Under the pieces are notes generated by a model. The model did not search any database and had not been told where the DNA came from. It was given only the letters and a program-made list of their open reading frames with translations. 64,000 nt of DNA from Alloascoidea africana. Lineage: Eukaryota; Ascomycota; Alloascoideomycetes; Alloascoideales; Alloascoideaceae. Positions 41,624-52,929 of this stretch are shown piece after piece. Within the stretch, counting starts at the first letter, position 1; each line of letters starts with the position of its first letter. Location: the NCBI GenBank assembly GCA_030581615.1, contig JAKTTT010000004.1, positions 62,001 through 126,000 of the forward strand, in the 5' to 3' direction. Made by a program: the position numbers and the translations under genes.

Positions 41624-43633
41624 ATGTTTGGGTCAAGAGGCAAACACTGGATCAGCGTTTTTTTGAGCTTTTTGTTCTTCCAAACTGCACTATGTGCTAT
41701 ACCAGGCTTTCAAAGACTTATTGAATTCTATGAACAGCATTTGATCATAGCTGAACAGCCAGACGCTTCAGAGCCCGACTTTGACATTGAACTCAGACCA
41801 CTGTCATGGGGGCAGATCAACTTTATTCATACTACAGACATTCATGGTGAGAACATACAAAGTTGAGTAAACTTTCTGGGAGGCAAGTTACTAATATATA
41901 TATCCACAGGATGGATGGCTGGACACGTAATCGAGCCAAACTTTTCCGCTGACTGGGGCGACTATGTCTCCTTTGTTAAACATATGCGTGATAAGGCTGC
42001 GAGAATGGGAGTCGATCTTGTTGTCATAGATACTGGCGATAGACATGATGGAACTGGACTGAGTGATGCTACTCCAGTAGACGGAGAAATAACCCAAGTA
42101 CTTTTCAGAGACACTGTAGAGTATGATTTCGTCACTCTTGGCAATCATGAACTCTACAAGCCCGAGGTTTCTCTTCAAGAATACCATATGATTTCCCAGT
42201 ATTATGGAGACAGATATCTATGTTCGAATGTTGACATTTTGCTCGACAACGGCACATGGGTTCCTTTTGGCAACAAGTATCTTGTATTTAGAACTCCCGT
42301 CCAAAACCTAACAGTTCTTTCATTTGGATTCATATTTAATTTCAATGGATTTAACGAAAGAACTTTGGTGCGTCAAGCGCAAGATGTTGTCTCCGAGGAT
42401 TGGTTCCAGGACGCCATCCGCACTCCTGATATCGACCTCATTTTACTACCGACTCACATCCCAATTAGGGGATGGAATGAAATCGATACAATCTTTAATG
42501 CGATCCGAGAGGTGAACCCTTTCGTCCCTATTCAGTTTTTTGGTGGACACACGCATGTGAGAGATTTCAGAGTTTTGGACGAATACTCTACCGCATTGGA
42601 GAGCGGCAGATTTCTAGAAACAATTGGCTGGCTTAGCATTGATAATATAACGAGGCATAACGAAACCGGAGAAAATGGGTTTGCGCCTCCTCCCCAATTT
42701 GCAAGAAGCTATATTGATTTCAATATCCATTCACTCGCAAATCATTCAGACACATATCTCACCAGCTACTCTGGAAATGAAACAACATTTGATACAAAAT
42801 TGGGACAAGCCGTTTCTGGTGAAATTGTAAAGCATCGAAAGAATTTAAACTTGACAACAGTGTTTGGACAAGTTCCCAAAAACTTTTATACAACCGGATC
42901 AGAGTATCCTGGAGAAAACAACTTGTTTTCATTGTTGGCTGATAAAGTTCTGGTTAATCTAGTTGGTGAAGGAGATGCAGCTGAAAGAAAAGATAAACCT
43001 AGATATATTGTTTTCAACACTGGCTCAATCCGGTTTGACCTGTTGAAAGGGCCATATTCAGTGGATTCTGGCTATATGGTATCGCCATTTAAAAACAACT
43101 GGTTGTATATCCCAGACCTACCGAAGCATATTGCCGATGAAGTCCTGAGCTATCTTAATGGCCTTGATTTTATTGTTTCTGCCCAGTCCAAGGTAGACTT
43201 GGGAGAGTTGAACACACCTGAAGATAACGCTCGTATCCACTGCGAGAAACTAAAGTCCGATCTCAAAGAGTTTTATTGCCATTATTGCGCCGACTCTACA
43301 GATACCGAGATATCGTCAAAGAATCTTAAAGGTAACAAAAGACTTGGCTACGTCACTCATGACGACTTTGGAGCTGATGGTGATGACACTCCACATTTAC
43401 CGCTGCCAAATTTTGCACTTCCTAATGCAGTTCAATCTGAACAGAACGTAGAGTCAGACGCTTACGATACGCCTATTGACTACGTTTTCTACGATTTTGT
43501 TGGCAGGTTTATTCTTGACGCTTTTAGGGATTTGGGGTATAGCAACATTTACAACAACACCAGCTTCAAACCTTACGGGGGAAAGAACACCGCCGAGCTT
43601 TTGGAAGACTATGTTGTTGCCAACTGGGCTTAA
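41624..43633 (+). CDS. Secretory/vacuolar metallophosphoesterase, 5'-nucleotidase family (YHR202W-like)
   Basis: Two exons, 41624-41846 and 41910-43633; 63-nt intron with GTGAGA donor, TACTAAT branch and CACAG acceptor. The product is 648 residues (YHR202W is 602). A signal peptide (residues 1-24, ending QTALCA) is followed by the calcineurin-like metal motifs INFIHTTDIHGW, VVIDTGDRHDG, VTLGNHELYK, LLPTHIPI and FFGGHTHVRDF, then a 5'-nucleotidase-type C-terminal domain. Many N-glycosylation sequons (for example NLT, NIT, NHS, NET) fit passage through the secretory pathway. The intron splits the Gly of the first metal motif. The yeast homologue is found in the vacuole. Its substrate is not firmly known to me, and nucleotide hydrolysis is an inference from family. 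Confidence 0.85.
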
Positions 43634-44296
43634 GCTCCAGCTGATGCAAAGAATTTAATTTTGGATTGATTCATGACTCTTTTTTTTTTTTTTTTGTAAC
43701 CTTTCCTTTGTATGTTTGATTGGCAGATTGCTAGACAGTGAGGAGTTTTTCATTCAGGTAGACTCATGACGGGGATTATATCTTATAGTTTGAATAAAAA
43801 TTGTGATTTTCTTGTTCATGGCGTTCACAAAGACACAATCTAAGCTCCCAACCTTTTTGTGTTTTTTAACTTTGTATTCTGCCCTTTGTGCTGCCAGAAG
43901 GAACAGTGACATCTGGCGAAAAGAACCTAAAACCTAGGTTTGTGGCGTTGCCAAGAGGCAGATTTCCTATCTCTGCCCAAAACCTGGGTGGAATCTCTTA
44001 TTCTTGCCCGAAATAAAAAGTTTTCCAGATGCAGATTGGAGTTTTACGGGTGCTTGTCCGTGCTGCCTGTGGTGGAAAGCTTCTTCGTCCCAGAGATAAG
44101 GTCTTCTTTAGGCAAGCGCAGCAGCTTTTATTTGGCTTTTGCTGGGTAACACCGGCCGTCCATGCGTCGCAGACTTTGATATTTTCCCCCGCGAGACCCT
44201 TGTTTCTTTCTTCCTAACCAAACCTCTCTGAACTTGACTGTACGGGCCCGAACGTTGCAAATCACGTCCTGTGCTTGCCCTTAATGCGATAGCACC
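43634..44296. promoter_or_regulatory. Upstream region of SCH9
   Basis: 663 bp with a T15-run near 43681-43697 and a GC-richer proximal half. Frames at 43940-44217 have no domain. No clear TATA box. Confidence 0.4.
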
Positions 44297-46621
44297 ATGG
44301 CTGGCTTTGCTCTTTCGTTGTTTGGCTTTCCAAAGCGGTCCAACGGTGTCAGTACAAAATCCGATGAGATCACCGGGACAAGCACTCTTCCAAAGCTAGA
44401 AGCGAGTAATAGTCACGAAGTTAGCGGCGAGAAGCGATTTAGCGCAAATACCCCCGAGTCTGTGGGTATGAATAACAGCGACAATAGCCAGGACAGCCAG
44501 TCCAAGTCTATACCCTCGAGCACGAGCACCAGTGTCAGGACCACGAGCACGGGCAGCACAACGTTCAACAATGAAAACACCGAGGGATTGCTATATAACA
44601 CAAAAGCTGGGTCCCAGAGCTCAATTTTCAAAGGCTGTAGCGGCCATGCTCCAGGCAGAATCAAGCCATCCGTGCCAACCACCGCCATCAGTGGGAAAGA
44701 AGTGGCTATTGGGTCTGTTCATATCGGCTCCGGCGCTCTGACTGGCCAAAAGGACACTGATAAGCTTGCAGCACACAAGCAACTTCTACATCAACAAACC
44801 GCTAACCAGCAGCGGGCAAAAATTTCAAAGAAAACAACAGCTCCCCGTCTCTCGAAGCCTGTTCAGACGGACCCGAATCAAGAAAAGACTCGGCCTGTTG
44901 AGCAGCCCAGTACTAATAACGACCTCAACTCCACCACCGACAGTAGTACCCCAACTCCTCCGACAGCTTCACCAAAGGGCAGGCTCACGGTAAAGATTAT
45001 TGAAGCCCGAAATTGTCAAGCTCTGACTCACAATTCTACTCCCTATGTTATATGCACCTGTGATCGAAGCGAATCCATTATTCCCACTCCTTCCTCGATA
45101 ACGGTGGCTCCCACGAAACACCGTAATACCGTCATCCCCATACCAGCTACAAAGCTTAAAAAACGAGAAATCTCTAATCTTTCCAGCAAACTGGCCAGTG
45201 TATCCAATGGTATTAACCATGTTATATGGACACACGAAACGACCTTTGACGTTGTCAATTACGAATCAGAGGTGGACATCAGCCTATACGATGGCAGTTC
45301 ACAGGAGAAGTTCCTGGGACATGTGAGATTGACTCCCGTATTTAAGCATGAGCGCGTTTCGAATGCCTGGTATGATCTCGAGCCGAGGCTACCGGAAGAA
45401 AAGGTTACTGGTCAGATTAGGATAGAGTACGTCTACAGAAAGACTACTAGGAAGCAATATGGCCCTAATGATTTTGAGATAATTCGCCTTCTAGGAAAAG
45501 GCACGTTTGGACAGGTATACCAGGTCAGAAAAAAAGATACCAAGAGAGTTTACGCCATGAAAGTTTTATCCAAAACAATGGTTGCTCGAAAAAAAGAAAT
45601 CGCACATACAATTGGCGAGCGAAACATTTTGGTCCGCACTGCAACTACAGACTCCCCCTTTATTATCGGCTTGAAATTTTCGTTTCAGACGCCAACGCAT
45701 TTATATTTGGTAACAGACTACATGGCCGGGGGCGAGCTGTTTTTCCATCTACAGAAAGAGAAAACGTTTGGCGAGGACAGAATCAAGTTTTACATTGCAG
45801 AGTTGGTATTGGCTTTGGAACATCTACACAACAATGGCATTGTGTATCGTGATCTAAAGCCAGAAAACATTTTGATTGACGCAAATGGCCATATAGCGCT
45901 TTGCGACTTTGGCCTATCAAAAGGTGATCTTTCTGCTGATGAATTAACGCGCACTTTTTGTGGGACAGTGGAATATCTTGCCCCTGAAGTTCTGCTGAAT
46001 AAGGAAGGCTACACCAAAATGGTGGATTTTTGGTCTCTTGGCATTTTGATCTTTGAAATGTTTTTCGGTTGGAGCCCTTTTTTGGCAGAAGATACACAAG
46101 AAATGTACAATAAGATTGCCTTTGGGAAAGTCCGTTTTCCAAGTAACACTCTATCAAGTGAGGCCCGTTCTCTAATCAGAGGACTGCTTAACAGAAACCC
46201 AAAGGTTCGTATTGGTGCAAAAGACGATGCGCTAGAATTGAAGGAACATCTTTTTTTCAAGGACATTGACTGGGAGCTTTTAAAAGAGAAAAGCATCACA
46301 CCGCCATTTAAGCCTCATCTCGAGTCTGAAACAGATGCATCAAACTTTGATCCCGAATTTACTCAAACAAGCAGCAGCCTTATAAATCGAAACTTTCTTG
46401 CTACAACACCACTGCCTGCAAGCGTACAAGCCAAGTTCAAAGGATTTTCATATATCGATGAATCGAATCTCGAAAACAGTTTATCAAGGCATAGTAACAA
46501 CGGTTCATTCCATGGGTTTGGAGAAGGGATTCCAGGAATCGAAGAGGAACCGGAAGCAACAGACGATGACATGAATGCGCATAACGACGATTTTTTTCAC
46601 GAAGAGAGATTCGAAATATAA
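44297..46621 (+). CDS. SCH9: SCH9, TORC1-dependent AGC kinase
   Basis: 774 residues (yeast 824). Residues 1-225 are Ser/Thr-rich and disordered. A C2 domain at about 230-385 (GRLTVKIIEARNCQAL ... HVRLTPVFKHE) is followed by the AGC kinase domain at about 395-655: GKGTFGQVYQV, AMKVLSK, YRDLKPENIL, DFGLSK and the activation loop TFCGTVEYLAPE with the Thr phosphorylated by Pkh kinases. The C-terminal extension has a turn motif (ATTPLPAS) and the hydrophobic motif FKGFSYID, where the TORC1-targeted Thr of yeast (FAGFTFV) is Ser. Sch9 promotes growth and ribosome synthesis and represses stress programmes. The C2-kinase arrangement separates it from Ypk1/2. No intron. It lies in tandem 467 bp before SKN7. 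Confidence 0.95.
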   Translation: MAGFALSLFGFPKRSNGVSTKSDEITGTSTLPKLEASNSHEVSGEKRFSANTPESVGMNNSDNSQDSQSKSIPSSTSTSVRTTSTGSTTFNNENTEGLLYNTKAGSQSSIFKGCSGHAPGRIKPSVPTTAISGKEVAIGSVHIGSGALTGQKDTDKLAAHKQLLHQQTANQQRAKISKKTTAPRLSKPVQTDPNQEKTRPVEQPSTNNDLNSTTDSSTPTPPTASPKGRLTVKIIEARNCQALTHNSTPYVICTCDRSESIIPTPSSITVAPTKHRNTVIPIPATKLKKREISNLSSKLASVSNGINHVIWTHETTFDVVNYESEVDISLYDGSSQEKFLGHVRLTPVFKHERVSNAWYDLEPRLPEEKVTGQIRIEYVYRKTTRKQYGPNDFEIIRLLGKGTFGQVYQVRKKDTKRVYAMKVLSKTMVARKKEIAHTIGERNILVRTATTDSPFIIGLKFSFQTPTHLYLVTDYMAGGELFFHLQKEKTFGEDRIKFYIAELVLALEHLHNNGIVYRDLKPENILIDANGHIALCDFGLSKGDLSADELTRTFCGTVEYLAPEVLLNKEGYTKMVDFWSLGILIFEMFFGWSPFLAEDTQEMYNKIAFGKVRFPSNTLSSEARSLIRGLLNRNPKVRIGAKDDALELKEHLFFKDIDWELLKEKSITPPFKPHLESETDASNFDPEFTQTSSSLINRNFLATTPLPASVQAKFKGFSYIDESNLENSLSRHSNNGSFHGFGEGIPGIEEEPEATDDDMNAHNDDFFHEERFEI

Positions 46622-47088
46622 CACCGACAGGGGGGACGGACGGCCTCAGTACCGAGAGGCATCCAATGACCTTCCCATAATTGATTTTAGTTGCATTATT
46701 AAACTATGTAGTTTCGTAACAAAAAGCTGGCATGGTTTTTTGGCTTTCAAATGAGATGTATTTATTGGCTTTTGTTCACTTTGTGTTTTATTCACTTTAG
46801 ATTTGTCCAGATTAGATAAAATCACAGTTACACCATCCCCAAATAAACGACTAAGTAAATTCCTAATGCAAACCAACTTTTCTTGTAATTTGCTAACTTG
46901 CCTCTTTTCTTTAAATTGCTAAGCTTTTTTGGGGGGGGATATCCAAACACCCAGACACCTCTCCTCCAACTTTCTCCATCACCATCACCTTCTGGAGGAT
47001 TAAACTGCTGGATAAGCACACAGGCATAGCTTAAACTCATCAAGGATCAACGACTTGTCAAGCTTGGTTGCTCATATACACAATAAAT
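46622..47088. promoter_or_regulatory. Intergenic region SCH9/SKN7
   Basis: 467 bp with A/T runs and a G8 homopolymer near 46930-46937. No ORF. It serves as the SKN7 promoter. Confidence 0.4.
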
Positions 47089-49090
47089 ATGCAGGATCCT
47101 TCATCACAGCAGCTTGGCGAACACGAGCTAGAACAACAGCAGCAGCAGCATTATAGCACACTTTCGCACACCGGTATACCTCCTAGATCGTCAAGAATGA
47201 GTACTGGCGCCGAAATGAGTGGCATGCTGGAGCAGAGCATGTCCCAATTCCCATATGGAAATCAGCAAATAAGCATGGCTGTTCCAACAGAGTCTATGGT
47301 TGGTCCTCACTCAACCTCTTCAGTTGGTAGTAGTTCAGCTGCAAACACAAAGTCTGGTTCCACAACCGCTGCTAACAGTACTTCCAATACTTCAGGAGGC
47401 GGCTCTACCGATTTTGTAGGTGTCATGTTTTTTCCCTTTTTGTGTGGCGTTTTGAGATGTGCATTTTTTTCGCTAACGGTTTCGCTTTATTATAGGTCAA
47501 GAAGCTATTCACGTATGATCTAATCGCCGACGACTAGTGACAAAAATTAAGCGCGAAAAGCTAACCAAGTGATTTTTTTTTTAGAATGCTCGAAGACTCT
47601 TCATACAAGAATATCGTAAGGTGGACGAAAACTGGCGACAGCTTTGTGGTAGTAGACGTGAGTACATTTTTTTTTTTTTATCTGATTCCCCAGATGACCG
47701 TTTTTTTTTTTTTTTTTGTGAAACGGACGCTAACCAAATAAATATTTCACAGACAAATGAGTTTACGAAAGAGATTTTACCGCGCCATTTTAAGCATAGC
47801 AACTTTGCCAGTTTTGTTCGGCAGCTTAACAAATACGATTTCCATAAAGTGAAAACTTCAAGCGATGAGAAGCAGAATAACGCACATGGAGAAACGGCTT
47901 GGGAGTTTAAGCATCCCGACTTTCGGGTGGATAGTAAAGATTCGTTAGACAATATCAAACGGAAAGGACCCACACAAAAGAAAATAAACGAGGATCACAG
48001 TCATGAGCTGCTGACGAGTTTACAGAACGATGTCAAAGTGCTAAAAGTACAAAACAAACAGATACACGACAAGTTACGAAACCTTACGGTTGATTACAAG
48101 AACGTTGTTGAAAGTCTGCTGGAAATGAAAACGGCTAATGATCAGTACGTTGAGACGCTGAACCTGATAGTGAAGCAGCTGTCTAGCCATGGAATACCTA
48201 TACCCATTCCCTCGTCTCTGAAGATCGAGCCGCCATCCTCGGAGCCCGTTCCTTCCCTTCAGACACAAGCTTCTCCTGGACATTCCAAGATAGAGACCTT
48301 GGAGCCCGCTGTTACGATCCAGGACCAAATGATGCCTATGGTAGCGACTCCAACCACTACCAGCAACCCAATGTTTCAGCCATTATCGACTCCAATGGCG
48401 AATACCAACCAGGGGTCGTCCTTAGTGGTCGCAGCTGCTCAAGCGGCGGCGCAGGAATCGCCGCAAGTTCTTGGACCCGATGTGCTGGGCCAACCGGGTT
48501 CTTCAGCAGTGTCTAATAGCCCCTTGGGGGTCAGTGGGATACCGCCTCCTGCTCAGCCGAGTGGAAATGGGTTCCATGTTTTACTGGTGGAAGACGATCA
48601 AGTCTGTATCCAACTATGTCGTCAGTTTTTGATGAAATATGGTTGTACAGTCGAAGTTGTTAGCGATGGGCTTTCAGCAATTAATCTCGTTGGCAAACTC
48701 AAGTATGATTTGGTTCTGATGGATATAGTTATGCCCAATCTTGATGGTGCCAGCGCAACGTCGATTATCCGCAGCTTTGACAATACCACGCCGATTATTG
48801 CGATGACAGGGAACATTGAACACTCGGACCTGGTAACGTATCTGCAACATGGCATGAGCGATTTACTAGCAAAGCCATTCACAAAGGACGATTTGTATAT
48901 GATTCTGGGGAAATATCTGATTAAGAAGCCTGGCGGTGACAATCCCGAGATACCGTCTTCCTCAGTGGCGGGATCTGTAGCCGTTAATATGCCAACACCG
49001 AATGGTGGCCCAAATGCCACGTCAATGGTCAGCCAAGGTGTTGATCCAGAGACAGATGGGATGGGCGTAAAAAAGCAGAGGACTAGCTGA
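47089..49090 (+). CDS. SKN7: SKN7, HSF-type response regulator transcription factor
   Basis: Four exons: 47089-47415, 47496-47512 (17 nt), 47585-47657 and 47753-49090; introns of 80, 72 and 95 nt, each with a CTAAC branch. The product is 584 residues (yeast 622). The N-terminus has a poly-Gln run and a Ser/Gly-rich segment. The HSF-type winged-helix domain (about 107-215) is assembled from all four exons: VKKLF, MLEDSSYKNIVRWTKTGDSFVVVD, NEFTKEILPRHFKHSNFASFVRQLNKYDFHKV. A coiled coil (about 235-275) and a receiver domain follow (about 405-525: LLVEDDQVC, phospho-acceptor Asp in LVLMDIVMP, AKPFTKDD). Skn7 receives phosphate from Sln1-Ypd1 and drives oxidative and cell-wall stress genes. The first donor is GTAGGT, not GTAAGT; it is chosen because it alone gives DFVKKLF. 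Confidence 0.92.
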
Positions 49091-49731
49091 CAAAACATCT
49101 CTGCTTAATGCCTATAAATAATGATAAACAATAATGCTTCGCAATGTTTACTGGCTTGTGAAAGAGCAAATAACAAGCCAAGTTATTTTTTTTTTATTTA
49201 TCAAGGGAAAGAAACAGGCTTCGCCTAAGTCTTGATAATGTTTTTAATCTAACCTCTGAGCAGAATTCTTTAATATTTTGCTATATTAAGTTAACAATCT
49301 GAGGAAATTAAGCCCAAAAAACAGGTTGAAAAAAAAAAGAAAACGAAAAAGATATGACAATTGAAGAAAAGGAATATCTGTGATAGATTCTACTGATGTA
49401 CTAATACCTTAGTTTTTATGTTGATGCTGTTGTTGTTTGAATTGGTATTATTCCAAAAAAAAATTCTTTGTTTGTTCTTTGGTTGTTGCTACTATTATTG
49501 CGTTGGAAATTGTTGCAATTGCTTTTGAACATTTGTGTGTGCACACCCCCCACCTATACTTTTATCATAAGGATCGTGTAACTAAGATAATGTTTTCCAA
49601 AAAGTTACGAAAAAATCAATCCAAAGGTGTTTACAAGCAAAGCGCTTATTCAGATACACATTCACAAATTTTTTTTTTTTTTCATTTCATTTCCATCGTA
49701 AATACAATTTATCAACATCAAAAAGCTATGC
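49091..49731. other. Convergent intergenic region SKN7/SET5
   Basis: 641 bp of AT-rich 3' sequence with a T13-run near 49670. No gene. Confidence 0.45.
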
Positions 49732-51477
49732 CTAGGCAGACGCTGTTGTCGTTACAGAACGTCCAATTACATCAACCTCATTTTCAAACCTGACTGATTT
49801 TCTTCTTGTGCGTTCGCCGGTTTTGGGAATGATAATGTCATCTCCAACTACTAAAAAATCTTCTGTATCATCGTTATCATCAGGAACAACAGCAGAACCA
49901 TCGGCAACTGTATTGTTGACTGTGGAGGTGTTCTTCTTGTCATTCGGTTCTTCTCTGTCCTCATTGTCAACTGCAACTTGCTGAGGACTGGTTTTAGCCT
50001 TCTTTTTTTTGGAAGATTTCTTCTTTTTTTTCGAATTTTGTCTGTTCAATTCTTTCAGCCCATTTTCAACATCTTCCTTGGGCAATTTTTCCAATTTTTC
50101 CTCTTTTTTACACCGGTTACAGGTACAGTTGAACCCCCAGTTTATCCGAAGCTCCTCTCTCCTTTGGTTCAATGAAAGCTTTGTGTTTACGTAGGATGTT
50201 GTCAATTCCTCACCTGGTTTCAAATCTCTTTTTGCAAAAACTTTTATTCCAATTGTTCTGCTCATGAACTGGACGTCCACATTCGGGTCACAGTTGTGGT
50301 TCAGATGTGATTGAATCAGGTAAAGTGACCCATCAATGTTGTTGATGTTAAACGTTCCAAGCCCAAACATATAATCTTCATAAGTGATTTCTTTCTCCAC
50401 GGTAAAGATGGCTTTAAACAGATTGTAACCCTTTTTCCAAAGTTGTTCCTGTTGCTCTTGCACAAACAAAGCGCCACCGCCATCCGAATCAAACGTCCCC
50501 GAGGTGTTTTCCAGAGCCTTGTATCTCACGTCCTGCCTTACTCTAGCCATTGCTGCAAATTGGGTTTTCAGAATTCCAGTGGGATCTTTTAGAATTGTGG
50601 CATACACCACTGCGAATGCAAGAGCTGCGTTCCACTGGTTTTCAAGACAAAAAGCCTCGTGTTTTTTCCATGCCTCGGAATCAATTTTACTTTGAGTTTT
50701 GCCCTTGCGGAGGTTCACATGGACGACTTCAGCATGGATAAGATCTCGTTTCTTGCATTTGATCGAGCACCATCTTTCCTCGCATTGCTCGCAATCAAGC
50801 TCGAGTTTGATGATTTTGGTCTGTAGCGGCCTCGAACAATAGGCACACGCTTTCCCCTTGCGAATCAGAGGAATGTGATCCAGAGGCGGGATTAGGATAA
50901 AAGCCTGTTCACTCCACAATTCCTGTCCGGTTTTCAAAACAAGATTATCGTTATAGTAAAGCGATTTGCCCCTTGATTTCGTCATTGAGACCTTTACTTT
51001 TGAAGGCAATGTCAAAAAGGGAGTTTCTTTCGAGGTGATTTGGCTTCCGTAAAAGTACTTTGGTGCATTCACTTGAAGACCAAATTTTTTAAGAACCTGC
51101 TTTAGTCTCTTTTCACTAACTGCCCAGTTTGGGTTTTCTCTTTTCAGCAATGCGTGTAGTTTCGTATTGCCCAGGGACTCATTTGCCGGGTTCAGTTTCC
51201 AAAGCCGGATGACCTCGGTCATGATTTGGCGTTCATGGGGCACAATTGGCTCATTGGATGAGGGCACGGTTGGTGGAGAGTCTTCCGGTTTCGTGGTGCT
51301 TTGCTTGGTCTCCTCCATGCTGGTGTAGGTAGGGCGGGTCTCGTGCTTTGGCGACGACGAGCCAGAGTGCGGATGCGGATCTAGAGCATTGGAAGAAGAG
51401 CGGCGATGCTTATGGGTGTGATTCTTTTGATGGGCATGTTCCAGCCCGATCTCATCTTTAGGTATCTGCTGTGGCAT
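49732..51477 (-). CDS. SET5: SET5-like SET/MYND histone methyltransferase
   Basis: 581 residues (yeast Set5 526). The chosen ATG starts MPQQIPKDEIG; the open frame runs on upstream, but with no credible start and with promoter-like sequence. An N-terminal disordered part is followed by the Set5-specific helical module RLWKLNPANESLGNTKLHALL ... SEKRLKQVLKKFGL (about 100-145), then the split SET domain with an inserted MYND-like zinc finger (CAYCSRPL ... CEQCEERWCSIKCKKR). The catalytic portion is SHLNHNCDPNVDVQF, GEELTTSYV and RREELRINWGFNCTCNRCK (post-SET cysteines). A Lys-rich and acidic tail closes the protein. Set5 methylates histone H4 at Lys 5, 8 and 12 in yeast, with roles in subtelomeric and Ty silencing. 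No intron. Divergent from the next gene over 415 bp. Confidence 0.88.
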   Translation of the reverse strand: MPQQIPKDEIGLEHAHQKNHTHKHRRSSSNALDPHPHSGSSSPKHETRPTYTSMEETKQSTTKPEDSPPTVPSSNEPIVPHERQIMTEVIRLWKLNPANESLGNTKLHALLKRENPNWAVSEKRLKQVLKKFGLQVNAPKYFYGSQITSKETPFLTLPSKVKVSMTKSRGKSLYYNDNLVLKTGQELWSEQAFILIPPLDHIPLIRKGKACAYCSRPLQTKIIKLELDCEQCEERWCSIKCKKRDLIHAEVVHVNLRKGKTQSKIDSEAWKKHEAFCLENQWNAALAFAVVYATILKDPTGILKTQFAAMARVRQDVRYKALENTSGTFDSDGGGALFVQEQQEQLWKKGYNLFKAIFTVEKEITYEDYMFGLGTFNINNIDGSLYLIQSHLNHNCDPNVDVQFMSRTIGIKVFAKRDLKPGEELTTSYVNTKLSLNQRREELRINWGFNCTCNRCKKEEKLEKLPKEDVENGLKELNRQNSKKKKKSSKKKKAKTSPQQVAVDNEDREEPNDKKNTSTVNNTVADGSAVVPDDNDDTEDFLVVGDDIIIPKTGERTRRKSVRFENEVDVIGRSVTTTASA

Positions 51478-51892
51478 CGATCGTGTGCTCTCTGGATTGG
51501 GGGTTCGGGGTGGGTGTGTTGAAGATGGAGATGGAATATGGTGGTGACAAAATTTTATGTGCTGGGTTTCTCCAAAATGAGCAATGGATAGAAAAGCCCC
51601 ACTGTGAGGGAAAACGCCAACCAAAAAACAAATTTGAACAGTGGAAGACAAGAGTGGAATTGAGGTTTTCAGAAATGGAAAAGCGACGATGGGAATGAGC
51701 TGGAAGCGCACTGCGATGGCCCCAAAAAGAAGACTAGTGGAAACAAGGGTGGGCCATCTGGAGGAGCATATACGGCGCTGGGACTTAATCTGGAAGCTTC
51801 TTTCCTCTCTTATCAAGCCCACTTTGACAAGAGCACATTTCTCCGACTTTTCTCTTTGCTCTTTTCTCTTTTTTCAGTTATTTGTGTCCAAC
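51478..51892. promoter_or_regulatory. Divergent promoter SET5/small membrane protein
   Basis: 415 bp. A strong pyrimidine tract ending TTTTTTCAG lies at about 51856-51877, 16 bp before the rightward ATG, and could be a 3' splice site of a leader intron; no matching donor was identified. Confidence 0.4.
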
Positions 51893-52402
51893 ATGGACAT
51901 TGATCCTACAGTTCGACCTCTGTTGAACTTCCCGATATACTTGTTTGAGATCATAGTGACGCTAATGGACATTCGTATCAACAGGCGAATGCTACAAACT
52001 GTTGCAAATACTGTATTATTGACCCCCGATGCTAGCACGAACTCCGATGGAGAAACAAAGGAGACGACGGAAACTGAAGCTGAATCAGAAGCAGCAGATT
52101 CTGAGACAAAGAAGAAAGAGAGGGAAGCAGTGGTCTCATTAAACAGGAAAAGCCGCAAATCTGTTCTCTACACAAACTACATCTGTATCATTGTTCTTTC
52201 ACTATATCTCATTGCCCAAGCTTACAATTACTATTTGATTGTGTATGAGCACAGGATTGGATTTTTAACAGTGGCAGATTTTGAGTGGAAATTGATTTCG
52301 ATCCCCATATGTCATATGTGGAGTGTTCTTAGCAAACGGAGCACGCAGCAGTTTTATGAAGAACAGGAGGAGGCGAAAAAGGAACGGATCAAGAGGGATT
52401 AA
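51893..52402 (+). CDS. Unrecognised small membrane protein
   Basis: 169 residues, not assigned to any family I know. Residues 10-30 (LNFPIYLFEIIVTLMDIRI) are a moderately hydrophobic helix. Residues 45-90 are an acidic, Thr/Glu/Lys-rich loop. A clear membrane helix lies at about 102-126 (NYICIIVLSLYLIAQAYNYYLIVY), followed by FLTVADFEWKLISIPICHMW and a highly charged C-terminus rich in Glu, Lys and Arg. The ending KKERIKRD recalls basic ER-retention tails but is not a canonical KKxx signal. ATG 51893 is the first Met with a purine-rich context after a promoter-like pyrimidine run. The frame is open farther upstream but there has poor composition. Function is unknown. Confidence 0.55.
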   Translation: MDIDPTVRPLLNFPIYLFEIIVTLMDIRINRRMLQTVANTVLLTPDASTNSDGETKETTETEAESEAADSETKKKEREAVVSLNRKSRKSVLYTNYICIIVLSLYLIAQAYNYYLIVYEHRIGFLTVADFEWKLISIPICHMWSVLSKRSTQQFYEEQEEAKKERIKRD

Positions 52403-52929
52403 CTGTTGTTGGAAATTTGCGCTTCTCTTTGTTTTTTCCATGTTTATCACTGATGGAAGAATTTGTCTATGTTTTATACTGATAACATACTGTGTATCTC
52501 AATGCTTTATATTGCCAAATATGATAAGATGGATTACCAAACAACAGACGACCAAAAAGACTAAAGAAACAGTAGGGGTCAAAATGTTGATGAGAATCGG
52601 AGAGGATGGGGGAAAAGAATGAAAAAAAAAAAATTCCCAAGTCGAGAGTGAGTACATTAAATAAAACCAAAAAAAGTTTTAAGAGAAAATAAAACAGACA
52701 AAAAGTGCATGATGAGAAAGAACTCAGGTGTTGAAACATTTGATCAAGAACCACTTTTTTCTTTTTTCTTTGTTTTCTGGTCACTTCATACTTTTTTTCT
52801 ACAATAGTAATAATAGTAATAATAATACATGGTTCCAAAGTCAGACTGGGGAGTTTATGTGTGAGTCGTAATAATAAGAAAAAAAAAAAATGAAACATTA
52901 GTATGATGATAAAGATGAGTAGGACATAC
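52403..52929. other. Convergent intergenic region
   Basis: 527 bp of strongly AT-rich 3' sequence with A-runs near 52622 and 52878. Frames on both strands are low-complexity. No gene. Confidence 0.45.
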
